A DNA stretch of 64,000 bases from Trebouxia sp. TZW2008 (taxonomy: Eukaryota > Chlorophyta > Trebouxiophyceae > Trebouxiales > Trebouxiaceae): the NCBI GenBank assembly GCA_002118135.1, contig BDIU01000111.1, positions 27,959-91,958 on the forward strand, given 5' to 3'. A program made the translations under genes and the position numbers. Of this stretch, positions 36,201-46,700 are shown piece after piece. The notes under the pieces were generated by a model. That model did not search any database. It saw nothing but the letters and a program-made list of their open reading frames with translations, and was not told where the DNA came from. Numbering within the stretch: the first letter of the stretch is position 1; each line of letters begins with the position of its first letter.

Positions 36201-39200
36201 CAATGATGGCTGCTTCAATGGTCAAGTGACCTCAAGTTTTTGACCGGATTAGTTGAGTCAACTGTAAATGTAAAGGCAAGCTGTCAGCTTGAACTGTCGC
36301 TGTTCTGCGGCTCATCTGCATCTCATCTGGTCTCATGTTTGCTGCCTGCTCAAATGACTCAATTTTTAAGCCAAGCTGCTAGTTGGAACTAATGCTATCC
36401 TGCAGCTTGTTTGTGTCTTCTCTGTGGTCATGTGACTTACCTGCTTGAATGACTGCATGTTGAGAGCTGATTATTTCATGCTGCGGCTCATCCTGCCTTG
36501 CCCTGTGTTTGTGTCACTCACTCCTGTTGGAGATTGCAACAGCAGGATGACAACGGCAACATGTTGTTTGCCTGCAGCACAGATTTGGGATTTTCGAGCT
36601 TGCAAAGCTGAGAGCACCATGATGGGTCACGGCGGGGATGTGAAGGGCTGTGACTGGCACCCAACTAAAGCTGTTGTGGCAAGTGGCAGCAAAGACGGCC
36701 TGGTGAAAGTGTGGGATACCAAGGCAGGCCGCAACATTGCTACCCTGCATGGTCATCGCAACACCGTGATGACCACACTGTGGAACGCCAACGGCAACTG
36801 GCTGCTGTCAGCGTGTAGAGACCAATCGCTGAAGGTGAACATTTGTGGCTTTCTGGTTTCATGCATTCAATCTAAGCATGTGCTACACAGGTTCAGCAGG
36901 CCCAGCCAGGTATGTACTGAAGCAATCAATGGTGTCTCCAACCACGCTGGTCTTGTGCTATCCTACCCCGTTTGTATTGAGCAGGATTTCCTCGCTTGCA
37001 TCTGATGATACATCTCTTGAACTATGGCCTGAGCGACAGTGAGACCAGATCAATTGTGTACAGTCAAATGCGCGCCCATGTGACAGGCATGCAAAGCACA
37101 CGACTGCTTGTGTCAGCAATGCATGCACATGCCAGTCAGAAAGATGCAGCTCCTCTTGTAAGCTTTAGTGAGCAAGGCACGCACATGCAGGTGACATACA
37201 AGCACTCCTGTTGGCAAGTTTCAGTTAGCAAGAATTGGACATGCAGTGAACAGCCATGCACACTCCGCAAGGGACTACCACCTACAGGAGCCATACCTGC
37301 ACATGCAATCACGGACTGAGCATCATTTGGCATCAAGCAAAGAACGCATGTATACCGAGCAGACATAATGGATGTGTGCAAGCTTCATTTAGCAAAGAAC
37401 ACACATGCAGGTGACAGACATGCGCACCCAGAAGGAGGTTGCCACCTACAGCAGACATAATTTCTTATGCAAATGCAATCATGGAACCTTTCGGCATGCT
37501 TCATCAACCAAGTATTGCACGTGCAGGTGACAGACATGCGCACCCAAAAAGAGATTGCAACCTACAGAGGGCACAACCGCGACGTGATATGCGCTGCTTG
37601 GCATCCCTACCATGAGGAGCTGTTTGCTAGTGGAGGCTATGACGGCTCACTTCTTTACTGGCTTGTCTCCAACCCTGAACCTCAGGTGAGGCAACGCACA
37701 CTGACGCTATTCTGCTGACTCATCTTTCATCTGAACACTGAGCCTCAAACAAGGATTGTGGCCATATCTCAAATGTCAGCAGCCTGCTCACTTTGCTGGT
37801 GGAATCTATGACGGCCCCCTGCTATACTGGCTTCTCTCTAGTCCTGAACCTCAGATAAGGAAAACCACTCATTCTGTTGGCACAAAATTGCTTAAGCCTC
37901 AATGCTTTGTGTCACTTGGCGTTTCGCATTTTGAATGGGTCTCTCTTGCTTTGGCGTGTCTTCAATCCGGAGGTCAGACACGGCTGACTTGTGCATTTTG
38001 TCATAGGCAGAGAAGCGTGGTGCGCATGACTCAACAATCTGGACGCTTGCATGGCACCCAGCAGGTCACATGCTAGCCACCGGCAGTGGCGACACTTGCA
38101 CCAAGTTTTGGGGCCGAGCGCGACCTGGGGACCCTTGGAGAGACCGAGAGCAGCGGGAGCAGGAGGAAAATGCTGCAACTGAAGGTGATGTCTTTGTTTC
38201 TTCTCTTGCTTCTACTTCTTTTCAGAATTGGGTCTGACTGGAGTAACTGTCAGCCGCGGGATCAGGAGGAACATGCTGCAACTGAAGGTGAGCTTTGTAG
38301 GCCAAGCTTGACAAGTGTTCAATGATTTGTGGATTTCAAGAGGTGCAATGACAGCTCAAACAATGTTTGGCCTTTGCTTTTTTTAATTTGTTGCCTGTTT
38401 TAGTTGCCCTAATGTTTTGGGCCGAGCGCAACCCGGTGACCCTTGCAGAGCCCGAGAGCAGCAGGAGCAGGAGGAAAATGCTGCAACTGGTGGATGTCTT
38501 TTCTTTTGATTCTTTTCTTTCGATTCTTTTCCCTTGTTTTCCCTTGAAAGGCGTGGGGACTGTGAGCAGAAGCAGGAGGAACATGCTGCAACTGAAGTGT
38601 CTGTTGTTTTCCTCTATTGCTTCCTTTTTTTGGTTGCTATCTGGAGGGACCATGCAGCAGGAGCAAAAGGCAGATGCTGTAAGTGAAGGTCCATAAGAAG
38701 CTTGACTTGTTGCCTGATTGCATTTGTATAGAGGTGTGATGGCGTGGTAACCCCTGGGGAGAATGCGAGCAGCGGGAGCAGGAAGACAATGCTGATACTG
38801 AAGGTGAGTGTCACCCACATGGGCAAAAAAGGGAAGTACCAAAAGCCCAAATCAAGATATTGACAAGATACCTTTTAATATACTGCAGGACGACTGCAAG
38901 AAATCCCAACAGCTTGCATTTGTTTGTGCTGCTGTTGATGTGGCAACAGCAACTTCATTTAGTTGTTGAGTGATTGCTTGACAAGCTGCAGGAGAGATAG
39001 CAATAGGAAAGAACAGACAGTTGGCCTCTGTGGACGTGAGTGCAGCCTAGGATAGCACAGGGAAGCTTAGACCTGATTCTGCCAGTGAAAGTGGCTGTCG
39101 GTGTGACAATAAGACCAAGTTTGACCTTTCTATAGGAGATAGCAACAGGAAAGAATAGGCATTTGGCCTCTGTGGATGAGAGTGCAGCCTGGGATAGCAC

Positions 39201-40362
39201 GGGGAAACTTAGACCTTCTGAACAATCTGATTCTGCCAGTGAAAGTGGCTGTTGGTGTGACAGCAAGATCAAGTTTGACCTTTCTACGGGAGATAGCAAC
39301 AGGCAAGAATAGACAGTTAGCCTCTGTGGATGTGAATCCAGCCTGGGATAGCATCGGGGAGCTGAGACCTTCTGAACAATCTGATTCTGTCAGTGAAAGT
39401 AGCTGTTGGTGTGACAGCAAGATCAAGTTTGACCTTTCTACGGGAGATAGCAACAGGCACGAATAGACAGTTAGCCTCTGTGGATGTGAGTCCAGCCTGG
39501 GATAGCATCGGGGAGCTGAGACCTTCTGAACAATCTGATTCTGCCAGTGAAAGTAGCTGTTGGTGTACAGCAAGCATCAAGTTTGACCTTTCTACGGGAG
39601 ATAGCAACAGGCAAGAATAGACAGTTAGCCTCTGTGGATGTGAATCCAGCCTGGGATAGCATTGGGGAGCTGAGACCTTCTGATCAACCTGATTCTGCCT
39701 GTGAAAGTGGCTGTTGGTGCGACAATGAGATCGGGTTCAATGTTTGCAGGGGAGGTAGCGACAGGCAAGAACAGGCAGTTGGCCTCTGTGGACGCAACTG
39801 CAGCCTGGGATAGCATGGGGGCCATTCCTGGGGTGGGGGAAGCCTTCACTGGCCCCCCTCCAGGCATCCCCAACCCCTCCCGCCCTCCAGGTCGGCTAGA
39901 ATGCCCTGTTCACCATCACCATCACCATCACCATCACCATCACCATCACCATCATTATCACCACCAACATGACCACCAGCATCACCATCATCATCCTGTA
40001 CTTGCATGCTGTCTTCACAACCTCTTGCAACGCAAAAGCAATCATGGTATGCAAATGTGCCACTTTGCAAGTTAATCTGAGATGATTCAGGCAATCAACT
40101 CAGATTTTGCCATGCTGGCATGCAGATCTGCCCCCAGGCATGGACACAAGGGATCTGTTGCCGCCACCACCACCCGGAGGGCCCCGGGGTCCGCCACAGG
40201 GCCCTCCAGGAATCCCCCACCCTCCCTTCTCCCAGCAGCAGCAACGCCTCAAGCCAAATATGACTGGCTGGGCACCTTCAGGAGGGTCGCGCCAAGATGC
40301 CCCTGGCAGAAAAAGGGATCATGGTGTAGCCTTTCCAGAACAGGGTGGGTCTGCTGTCTGTG

Positions 40363-40423
<61 letters not shown>

Positions 40424-42002
40424 GCCTGTCTGTCTGCCTGTCTAAGTCTCTAAGGTTTCTGCTTAGACTATGCAGGGTCATACATGCAACCCCCTGGCCA
40501 GCCCCCACAGCATCAGATGTCAGGCAGCCCTCAATGCAGTCTCTTGTCTCAAAAATTTCAGGGCCATACTTTCCATCCCTGTAGCCCGTTTCTTGTCATG
40601 ACCTCATTTGTGCAGGGTCACACATGCACCCCCCTGGCCAGCCCCAGCCGCAATCAGGGGTACCCCCACAGCATCAGATGTCAGGCAGCCCTCAAAGGCA
40701 GGGTGGCCGTGTTCATCCCAAGGACAGAACTGGAGCGCTTATGCGGCCACAGCATACAGGTCAGTCAGCGTTCTCTATCTGTCTTTATCTAAAACCTCAT
40801 GCTAGTTAGGTTGAAAGGCCTTGCCAGGTAGGTATAGTCACCAAGTCATTTGCCTTAGCAACCCAGTCTGTGCACATGCTGTACCAGTACAAATGCTTTG
40901 ATCAAGCATGTCACAGCTTCTGTTGCAGCGCAAGCAATTACATCAGAAATAGGCAGCTGTGCAGCTAGTGGAACAAGCGGTGCTTCTGTGCAGTCAGTGT
41001 TACACGTGCAGAAGAAGAGAACCAATTACAGGCTTGCTTGCCATTGATCACAGCCTGTTAAACACTGCCTGTAAACATTGTTACTCACTATCTTCCCCAT
41101 TGGTTTCTTCAGTCTTTGCCTCGTACAGTGAGTTGACTTGGGAACTGCATACCCCTCGGCGGGTGATGCCTAGATAACACTCAGGTAAGGACAATTTGAT
41201 ACAAGGGCAAGTTTCTCATTGGCCAAAGCCATGGCTCAAAGCAGATGATTGGCTGCTTTCGCTTGCATGTGCTGTTGTAATGCTTCGGCTTGTATGCTGT
41301 GCAGGAACTTTCTTGCGGCCTCAGTATGCAGTGGGTCCACCCGCTGTACAATATCACTTTCCCCACCCAGATCACATGCTATCGCCCCCTCACCCCCACC
41401 ATTCAGAAGTGCCTAGCAGGTGCTATGTTGTTCTGCTCCAACTTGTGTGTGGTGCAGGAGCTTTGTTGCGGCCTCAGTATGCAGCGGGTCCACCCCCTGT
41501 ACAACATCACTCCCCCCACCCAGATCATATGCTATCGCCCCCTCACCCTCACCATTCAGGAGTGCCTAGCAGCCCGCCCCACCAGCTACCTCCCCAAGAC
41601 CCAAGGGGGGGGAGAGGGCGGGGTCGGAGCTCAAACCAGGGGTACAAGCCTGGCCTTGACCCTAGGCAAGATCCCAGACAGAGGCCCAGCAGAGAGACGC
41701 AGTCACAACACCCTAACCCAGGCCCAAGCTATACCCATAGCCCCGCAGAAAATGCCCAAAACCCTAGCGAGCATCATCAGCAGGATGAAAGTCAGCAGCG
41801 GCAACCCTTGGGGGCCCCTCGGGGGGGTGGCAGGGGTCAAGCCCCTGTCAGGTATGGCAGGGGGGGAGGGCATGTCAGCGGGGCCAAGGCCATTTTGCTG
41901 CCAGGGCCCCCTTTTGCAGGGCAGGGCAGCAGGGGCAGGGGCAGTAGCAGGGGCCGTAGTGATGGGAGTGGAAGAGGCCGCAGTAGACATGGCAATGGAT
42001 GA
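33208..42002 (+). CDS. WDR33: WDR33/FY polyadenylation factor, WD40 protein
   Basis: Fourteen exons, 33208-33320, 33395-33437, 33626-33694, 34197-34274, 34475-34597, 35307-35420, 36032-36124, 36583-36834, 37527-37685, 38007-38184, 39750-39890, 40126-40344, 40616-40759, 41458-42002, give 756 aa. Subunit of the nuclear CPSF complex that recognises the poly(A) signal (plant FY). Seen: [15 protein letters not shown] and [15 protein letters not shown] before the propeller, then WD repeats with [75 protein letters not shown] and [17 protein letters not shown], followed by IPGVGEA and a Pro/Gln/His-rich tail ending in RGG-type repeats. Intron 7 has a GC donor. Five introns hold exon-edge arrays. Confidence 0.93.
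34560..35040 (+). repeat. 105-bp array of WDR33 exon 5 donor edge, 5 copies
   Basis: The last ~55 bp of exon 34475-34597 with its donor and ~50 bp of intron recur with TTGAGACCATCAT starts at 34581, 34686, 34791, 34895 and about 35000. The first copy is the coding one. Later copies carry CAGTTAAAC (in-frame stop) or a deleted base; donors GTGCACC persist in most copies, so they could act as cryptic 5' splice sites. Confidence 0.9.
36225..36390 (+). repeat. Echoes of WDR33 exon 7 donor edge
   Basis: Copies of the end of exon 36032-36124 (CTCAAGTTTGCTACCTGCTCA and the AAGGCAAG donor) at about 36229-36290 and 36334-36390, strongly diverged and broken by stops. The first retains a GCAAG donor like the functional one. 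Confidence 0.6.
37170..37480 (+). repeat. Echoes of WDR33 exon 9 acceptor edge
   Basis: The acceptor and first ~60 bp of exon 37527-37685 recur at about 37390-37460 (GCAGGTGACAGACATGCGCACC conserved, then an AGAAGGAGGTTGCC version with a stop soon after) and, more weakly, at about 37180-37300. The functional copy is the most 3' one. Confidence 0.75.
37785..37865 (+). repeat. Echo of WDR33 exon 9 donor edge
   Basis: About 70 bp after the real donor at 37686 a copy of the exon end appears, reading [16 protein letters not shown], followed by ATAAGG in place of the functional GTGAGG donor. Confidence 0.75.
38235..38810 (+). repeat. Multiple echoes of WDR33 exon 10 donor edge
   Basis: At least five diverged copies of the exon end (CAGGAGGAAAATGCTGCAACTGAAGGTG-like) at about 38250, 38410-38495, 38560-38600, 38650-38690 and 38740-38805. 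The copy at 38415 also includes the TTTTGGGCCGAGCGC part of the exon. Between copies the intron is T-rich. The functional exon is the most 5' copy. Confidence 0.8.
38990..39745 (+). repeat. 154-bp array of WDR33 exon 11, five dead copies
   Basis: Copies of the first ~50 bp of exon 39750-39890 start at 38994, 39135, 39290, 39444 and 39598; the functional one is at 39752. The last four spacings are 154-155 bp. In most dead copies the acceptor TTTGCAG is replaced by TCTACGG or TATAG, and GAATAG adds a stop where the exon has AACAGG. The linker (CTGATTCTGCCAGTGAAAG) is also conserved, so whole units were duplicated. Confidence 0.92.
39908..39995 (+). repeat. (CACCAT)n microsatellite in WDR33 intron 11
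   Basis: About eight perfect CACCAT units, then degenerate CAT/CAC triplets, starting 18 bp after the donor at 39891. In one frame it would read as poly-His, but it lies beyond a GT donor and runs to a stop at 40073, so it is treated as intronic. Confidence 0.8.
40350..40447 (+). repeat. (GTCT)n microsatellite in WDR33 intron 12
   Basis: About 95 bp of GTCT units beginning a few bases after the GTGGGT donor at 40345. Same tetranucleotide family as in RFC4 and the carbonic anhydrase gene. Confidence 0.95.
40476..40565 (+). repeat. Echo of WDR33 exon 13, possibly alternative exon
   Basis: A copy of the first ~65 bp of exon 40616-40759 (reads [19 protein letters not shown]) with an intact TGCAG acceptor in the same phase. 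It has no obvious GT donor in compatible phase, and the downstream copy is longer, so I treat it as a decayed copy; it could be an alternative acceptor. Confidence 0.6.
41305..41457 (+). repeat. In-frame duplicate of WDR33 exon 14 start
   Basis: The first ~120 bp of exon 41458-42002 are present twice, 153 bp apart ([15 protein letters not shown] versus [15 protein letters not shown]). Both copies have AG acceptors in the same phase and the stretch between them has no stop, so the upstream acceptor would add 51 residues without frameshift: a plausible alternative 3' splice site. Confidence 0.7.
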
Positions 42003-43769
42003 GACATTGACAAGTATGCCTCACTTCGCAATGGGAGCGTTTATTTTAGCTCATTACTGTTTGCCCACTAGATTTTGTGCATTTCATTCTGTGTTGCATA
42101 GATGAAGAGTAGCAGTACTTCAATAAGGACTACAGTCCTTGGTTGCTCTGTGCAAGGGAAGGCACTTGTTATATTTGAACTTGCGCTGTGCTTGTTTAAG
42201 AATTGACTCATTGGATAGACCCTATGGCTGAAAATTGCAGCTTTTCAATCTGAACAGTGCTCGATCATGATGCGACACACACTTAGCGATCAAATAGTTC
42301 AGCATCCAAAAAGCATTAACCTCAGAGGTCTGCAGAGTCTGCTGGGAATGTACCAAGTCATGTTGTGATTGTGCCTTGATGGATACACAGCTGACTGGTG
42401 AATTGTTGTGAAGAATTCTGCAGCATGACTGTGGCCTGGCAGTGGGGCGCAGCAAGCTTGTGCGGTAGCAAGGCTTGTGTGCATGGCTGAAGAGCTGTTA
42501 GCAAGTCTACTGCATCAAGGTCTGCTGCCTGGTAATGCTTTAGGCTGGCTGCACAGCTGACTGGTGAACTGTTGTGAGTGATTCTGCAGCATCAGGCACT
42601 GTTGCCTGGTAGTGTGCCATCGCAAGCTTGTGCAGTAGCAGCGCTCGTGTGCATGGCTAAAGAGTTGTCAGCAAGTCTGCACTATGCTTTGCTGCTTGGT
42701 AGTGTGATCGAGTGCATAGCTGCTGCAAGCCTGGGGGGTCAGTGCTGGCAAGCCCAACAGAAAAGAAAGGTCTGCGCTGTGAGGCGTCATATTTTTCAGT
42801 GGAGCCTCTGTCTATAGAGGCAGCACAGCACGCTGGTGGAGTGGCGACGCTCGTGTGCATCATGATGGCTGAACAGCTCCTTTCACTAATGCATCGGGAT
42901 ACTGGCAGCTTTGCAGCTGCTGCTACATACTCAGTTGTGCTCATGACAGGAGTCCATAACAAAGCTTGAAATGACTTTCGACGGCAGCGTGCAATACAAT
43001 TTCGTTGGAACTGAACAACGCCGTCATGCTATCAAAGCTTGCAGATCCTCAAATGACTTGCAACGTTGGTCACTTTCATGGCAGGGACCTGTATATTCTA
43101 CTGGCAACCTTTTGATAGTCTTCAGCACAGAGCATGGCGTCGTCAATGTGCATAGGCAAAAGGTACAGCAGAGCTCCTTTGCTGTAATCAGCTGCAATCA
43201 CCATCAAGCAGTTTTTGTCTTACAAGGTTGAATGCAAGCAAGTCTGTTGTACACCTGTGCTTCACAATTGTCTGCCGTGCCATCATGCCGAGAATTTTGT
43301 GCAGCATGCCATGGACCTGTCTGCCTGGTGCTAAAAAAGCAGCCAGGCTGTAGCAGATCCGGTAACAAGTGCTCAATCTTCTAAATAAAAATTTCAGGCA
43401 GTCAAGCAACCTTTGCAGCACGCAACCTAGGACAATGCTAGCAGTGTAATAAACCCAGGTGTGCTTGCTGATAAGCTTCAGGATGCATGGACCTCAGGAT
43501 GTACTAGGGTACAGCAGTACTGGCAATTCAACCACTAAGAACAAAAAACAGAATAGATACGTAGGAGAATGAAATGAGGCATCATTTATGTCAGCAGCTT
43601 GATATGATGTGTTCACATAGAAGAAACCACACGCATGTTTGGCACTCCCAAACTTGGCAGGCTCTACTGTGCTTCTTGCTGATGAGTACTTGACAAGAAA
43701 AGTAAACGCTGATAGGCGTCGTAATGGGAGCCTCTGTTTTAAGAGGCAGCCCAGGATACTTGACAACAA
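42003..43769. other. Convergent spacer WDR33 / PDE with tandem repeats
   Basis: About 1.77 kb between two stop codons. At about 42370-42870 there are units of about 169 bp (CAGCTGACTGGTGAA at 42386 and 42555; GCAAGCTTGTGC near 42451 and 42622, and a diverged third near 42830). A plus frame at 42712-42969 (ends VVLMTGVHNKA) runs through the last unit but no partner exons could be found, so coding status is open. 43000-43769 shows nothing clear. Confidence 0.5.
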
Positions 43770-46700
43770 CTACTGTTTGGCTGAGGGAGACTGTTTGCTG
43801 AGTTTGGGTGTGTCTGTTTTAGAAGCGATCTCCCACTGCTTGTAATTGGCCAGCACTCCATCCAGCATCGGCTGCAAAGTCAGCAAATGATTTGTGGTCA
43901 GCAGAGAGCATCAGACCCAGAGAAGACAACAGAGTTTGTTTGCAACCTGGGCTTTATGAAGCACCCACTTTGCATATAAGAAACTGTGTGAGCCCATGTA
44001 AGTATGCCTCCAACAGTGATACGCAATGATTGAAATGTGGGGCATTGGGCACAAGCCTGAAATATTCACCTCTTTGGAGAAGAACAGGCACAGGATGACA
44101 AATGCAGTAGAATAATCATAATAACAGTAATGGTATGGGACACTTTCCAGCAAGGATGCCAGGTGTGCATGGCACAAGTCCTGTCTGACCAGGCTGGCGT
44201 ATGCACTAAGAATCTTTCATGACACTGAGCGTGGCGTTTCACCTGAGCTCCTGGGAAGAGGTCCACAAGCGCCTGGAACAAAGGAATGCCCACAATGCTG
44301 AAGAAGCCCATCTGCAACACAGTCATACAGTGAAGAAGAAAAAGCAGAACAAAGGAATGCCCACAATGCTGAAAAAGCCCATTTGCAACACAATAATACA
44401 GTGATGAAAGACACAAAAGAGAAGGCAGAACAGAAGAAGATTTCAACATGCTTGAACCAGCCAACAAGGCTGATCAAATGTGTTACAAAGTGGCAGCGTC
44501 TATGCTTTTATCAGATTGAGGCAGTCTACAACGTAGTGAACAGCAGGCTAATGCCGTGTAGCAGCATTACAGGAATTGAGATGTTTTATGGCATCTGGAC
44601 AGAATTAGTGTCAGTCAGAATCAATGTCTGGACAAAGTGCCATGCAGAAGTTTTGCACAGCATCACTTTGCTACTTGACTCCAATGAAGTAAAGCACCTG
44701 ACAGAACGCATGACCTTCTCTTGCCCTGGCAATTTGCTAACCGTTGAGCAGCATGCAAATAAGATAATGTGAACTGTGTGGACATGTGCATTGATGTGGC
44801 AAACCATGTCAGCATCCGCAGACAGAGTTGCGGTCTGTAAGGTCCGTAAAAGGATAGCCAAGTAAAGGCTGCTTCTCAAGTCTGGCACATGTGTCTCATA
44901 CTTTGATGCTTTATTGGCAGTTGTTTGAGACCTGATGTGTGCCTCCTTTGTGTTCTCTGTTCATGAGGACAATCACAACAGGATATAGGAGATGTAAAGA
45001 GACTTACCTGCGACCTGGTCATGGCTCCCTTGTGTTCTCTATTCATGAGGGGGCTGATGGGCATCCCCATCTCCCTTTCCTTGTCCCCCTGCATGCCAAC
45101 CCCAGTTTCAACCCCGTTGCAGCACTTTTACACTCACAGACAGACAATGTATTGTGTGTTGAAGTCTCAAAGCATGCTTGTGACTTGTATCGGCCCTACA
45201 GCTGGGTGGTCACAATATCTGATTGTTGTTATTTAGGGTTAAACCCTAAACCCACGCATGCAAGCCAAGCTGTCAAATTTAGCCAACCTGTCAAATTTAG
45301 CCAACTTTGTCATTGTTTGCGCAAAGAACAACCTGTTTGTGCTTCATTACGCGCATTAACTACACAGGCTGACACACTCATGGATATTGATGCATGCATA
45401 TCTCGGTATTTTTACAGCATCAATGCGATTAGTTCGATAATATTGTACCAGCTCAGCCAGCCTTATCAGCAGGTAAGTCAACACCACTGCTACATTGCCT
45501 AGTCAATGGCTGACCTGTCTGAAGAACTCTTCTTCCAGCTTGTAGGACCAGCGCTTGTGGGTCTCATAGTCTGCCGCTAGATGGCCAATGTCAGCACATT
45601 TGATCACCATCTGTCATAAACACAGCATCAATTTAGCTCTCATCCCATGAGCATACTGCGACAGTCGGTCATGCAGCCCCTGCATGCTTGTCGTGTGAGA
45701 TCTTATAGTCCGTTGCTAGATGGCTAATGTCTGCACATTTGATGTCCATCTGCAACAACCGAAGCAGTTCAGCTCTCAGCACATGAACAAACCGCAAGAG
45801 TCGGTGATGCAGCCCCTGCATGCTTGTTGTGTTGGATCTTACAGAATCTGCTGCTAGATGACCAGTATCCGTACACTCAACTTCATCATCTGCACACATG
45901 ATACTGTTTGCTGCTCTTTCATGTGACATGCAAAGCGCTGAGCCGCATGCATTGGTTGCTGACTTGTACACTGCCTTTTGACAAAGGCAGCCATGGCTGA
46001 AACGCTCCTGCTACACGGTCAACAGAGAATTGACTGGCACACTGCAAAAATCTGCATGAGATACACTCACTCCCGCCTAGCTTGCCTGAGCTACTTCTGA
46101 TGAACTCCAGAATGCAAACCAGCAGCAATGCAAGCTTGCCTAATGCACCAGGGTCTTCTCCTTTGGGCATGTCTTATCCCAGTCTAGGCCATCATGGGAA
46201 CAGACGCCATAAGGTGGAAAAGGAGCAGACTTGCCTGATACACCAAGGTCTTGTCTTCTGGGCATATCTTATCCCAGTTGTGGCAAGCACAAGACCAGAT
46301 CCTGCAAGGTGAAAAAGGGACAGACCTGCCTGACACACCAAGGTTTTGCCCACGTACAAGAGCTCCATGTAGCAACAGCAGTGGATGTGTATGACACACA
46401 TTCATAGTTGCCACATCAATACAAGGCATCAGGAGAGGCACTGAAAGGCAGTACAGGCACAGACTTGCCTGGTGCACCAGAGTCTTGTCTTCTGGGCGTA
46501 TCTTGTCCCAGTCCAAGGCGGCTCGGCCCTCTCTGGACTGGCTGCTGCTCTTGGGGGTGCCAGTGCCCATTGCTGGGCTCTTGAACGCTGCCTGCATCAG
46601 TTTTCACCATCTGATGAAAAGCACAAGTCGTTTTACCAGGTGAGCTTAGCAAGCTGCAGCGCAAGCTGACGTAAAAGTCACAGCAAACTTGGTCTGCTGT

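Noticed and set aside
39701..40075. Poly-histidine coding frame after WDR33 exon 11
   Set aside because: The His run lies beyond a good GT donor at 39891 and ends in a stop; joining 39890 to 40126 keeps the family-like frame.
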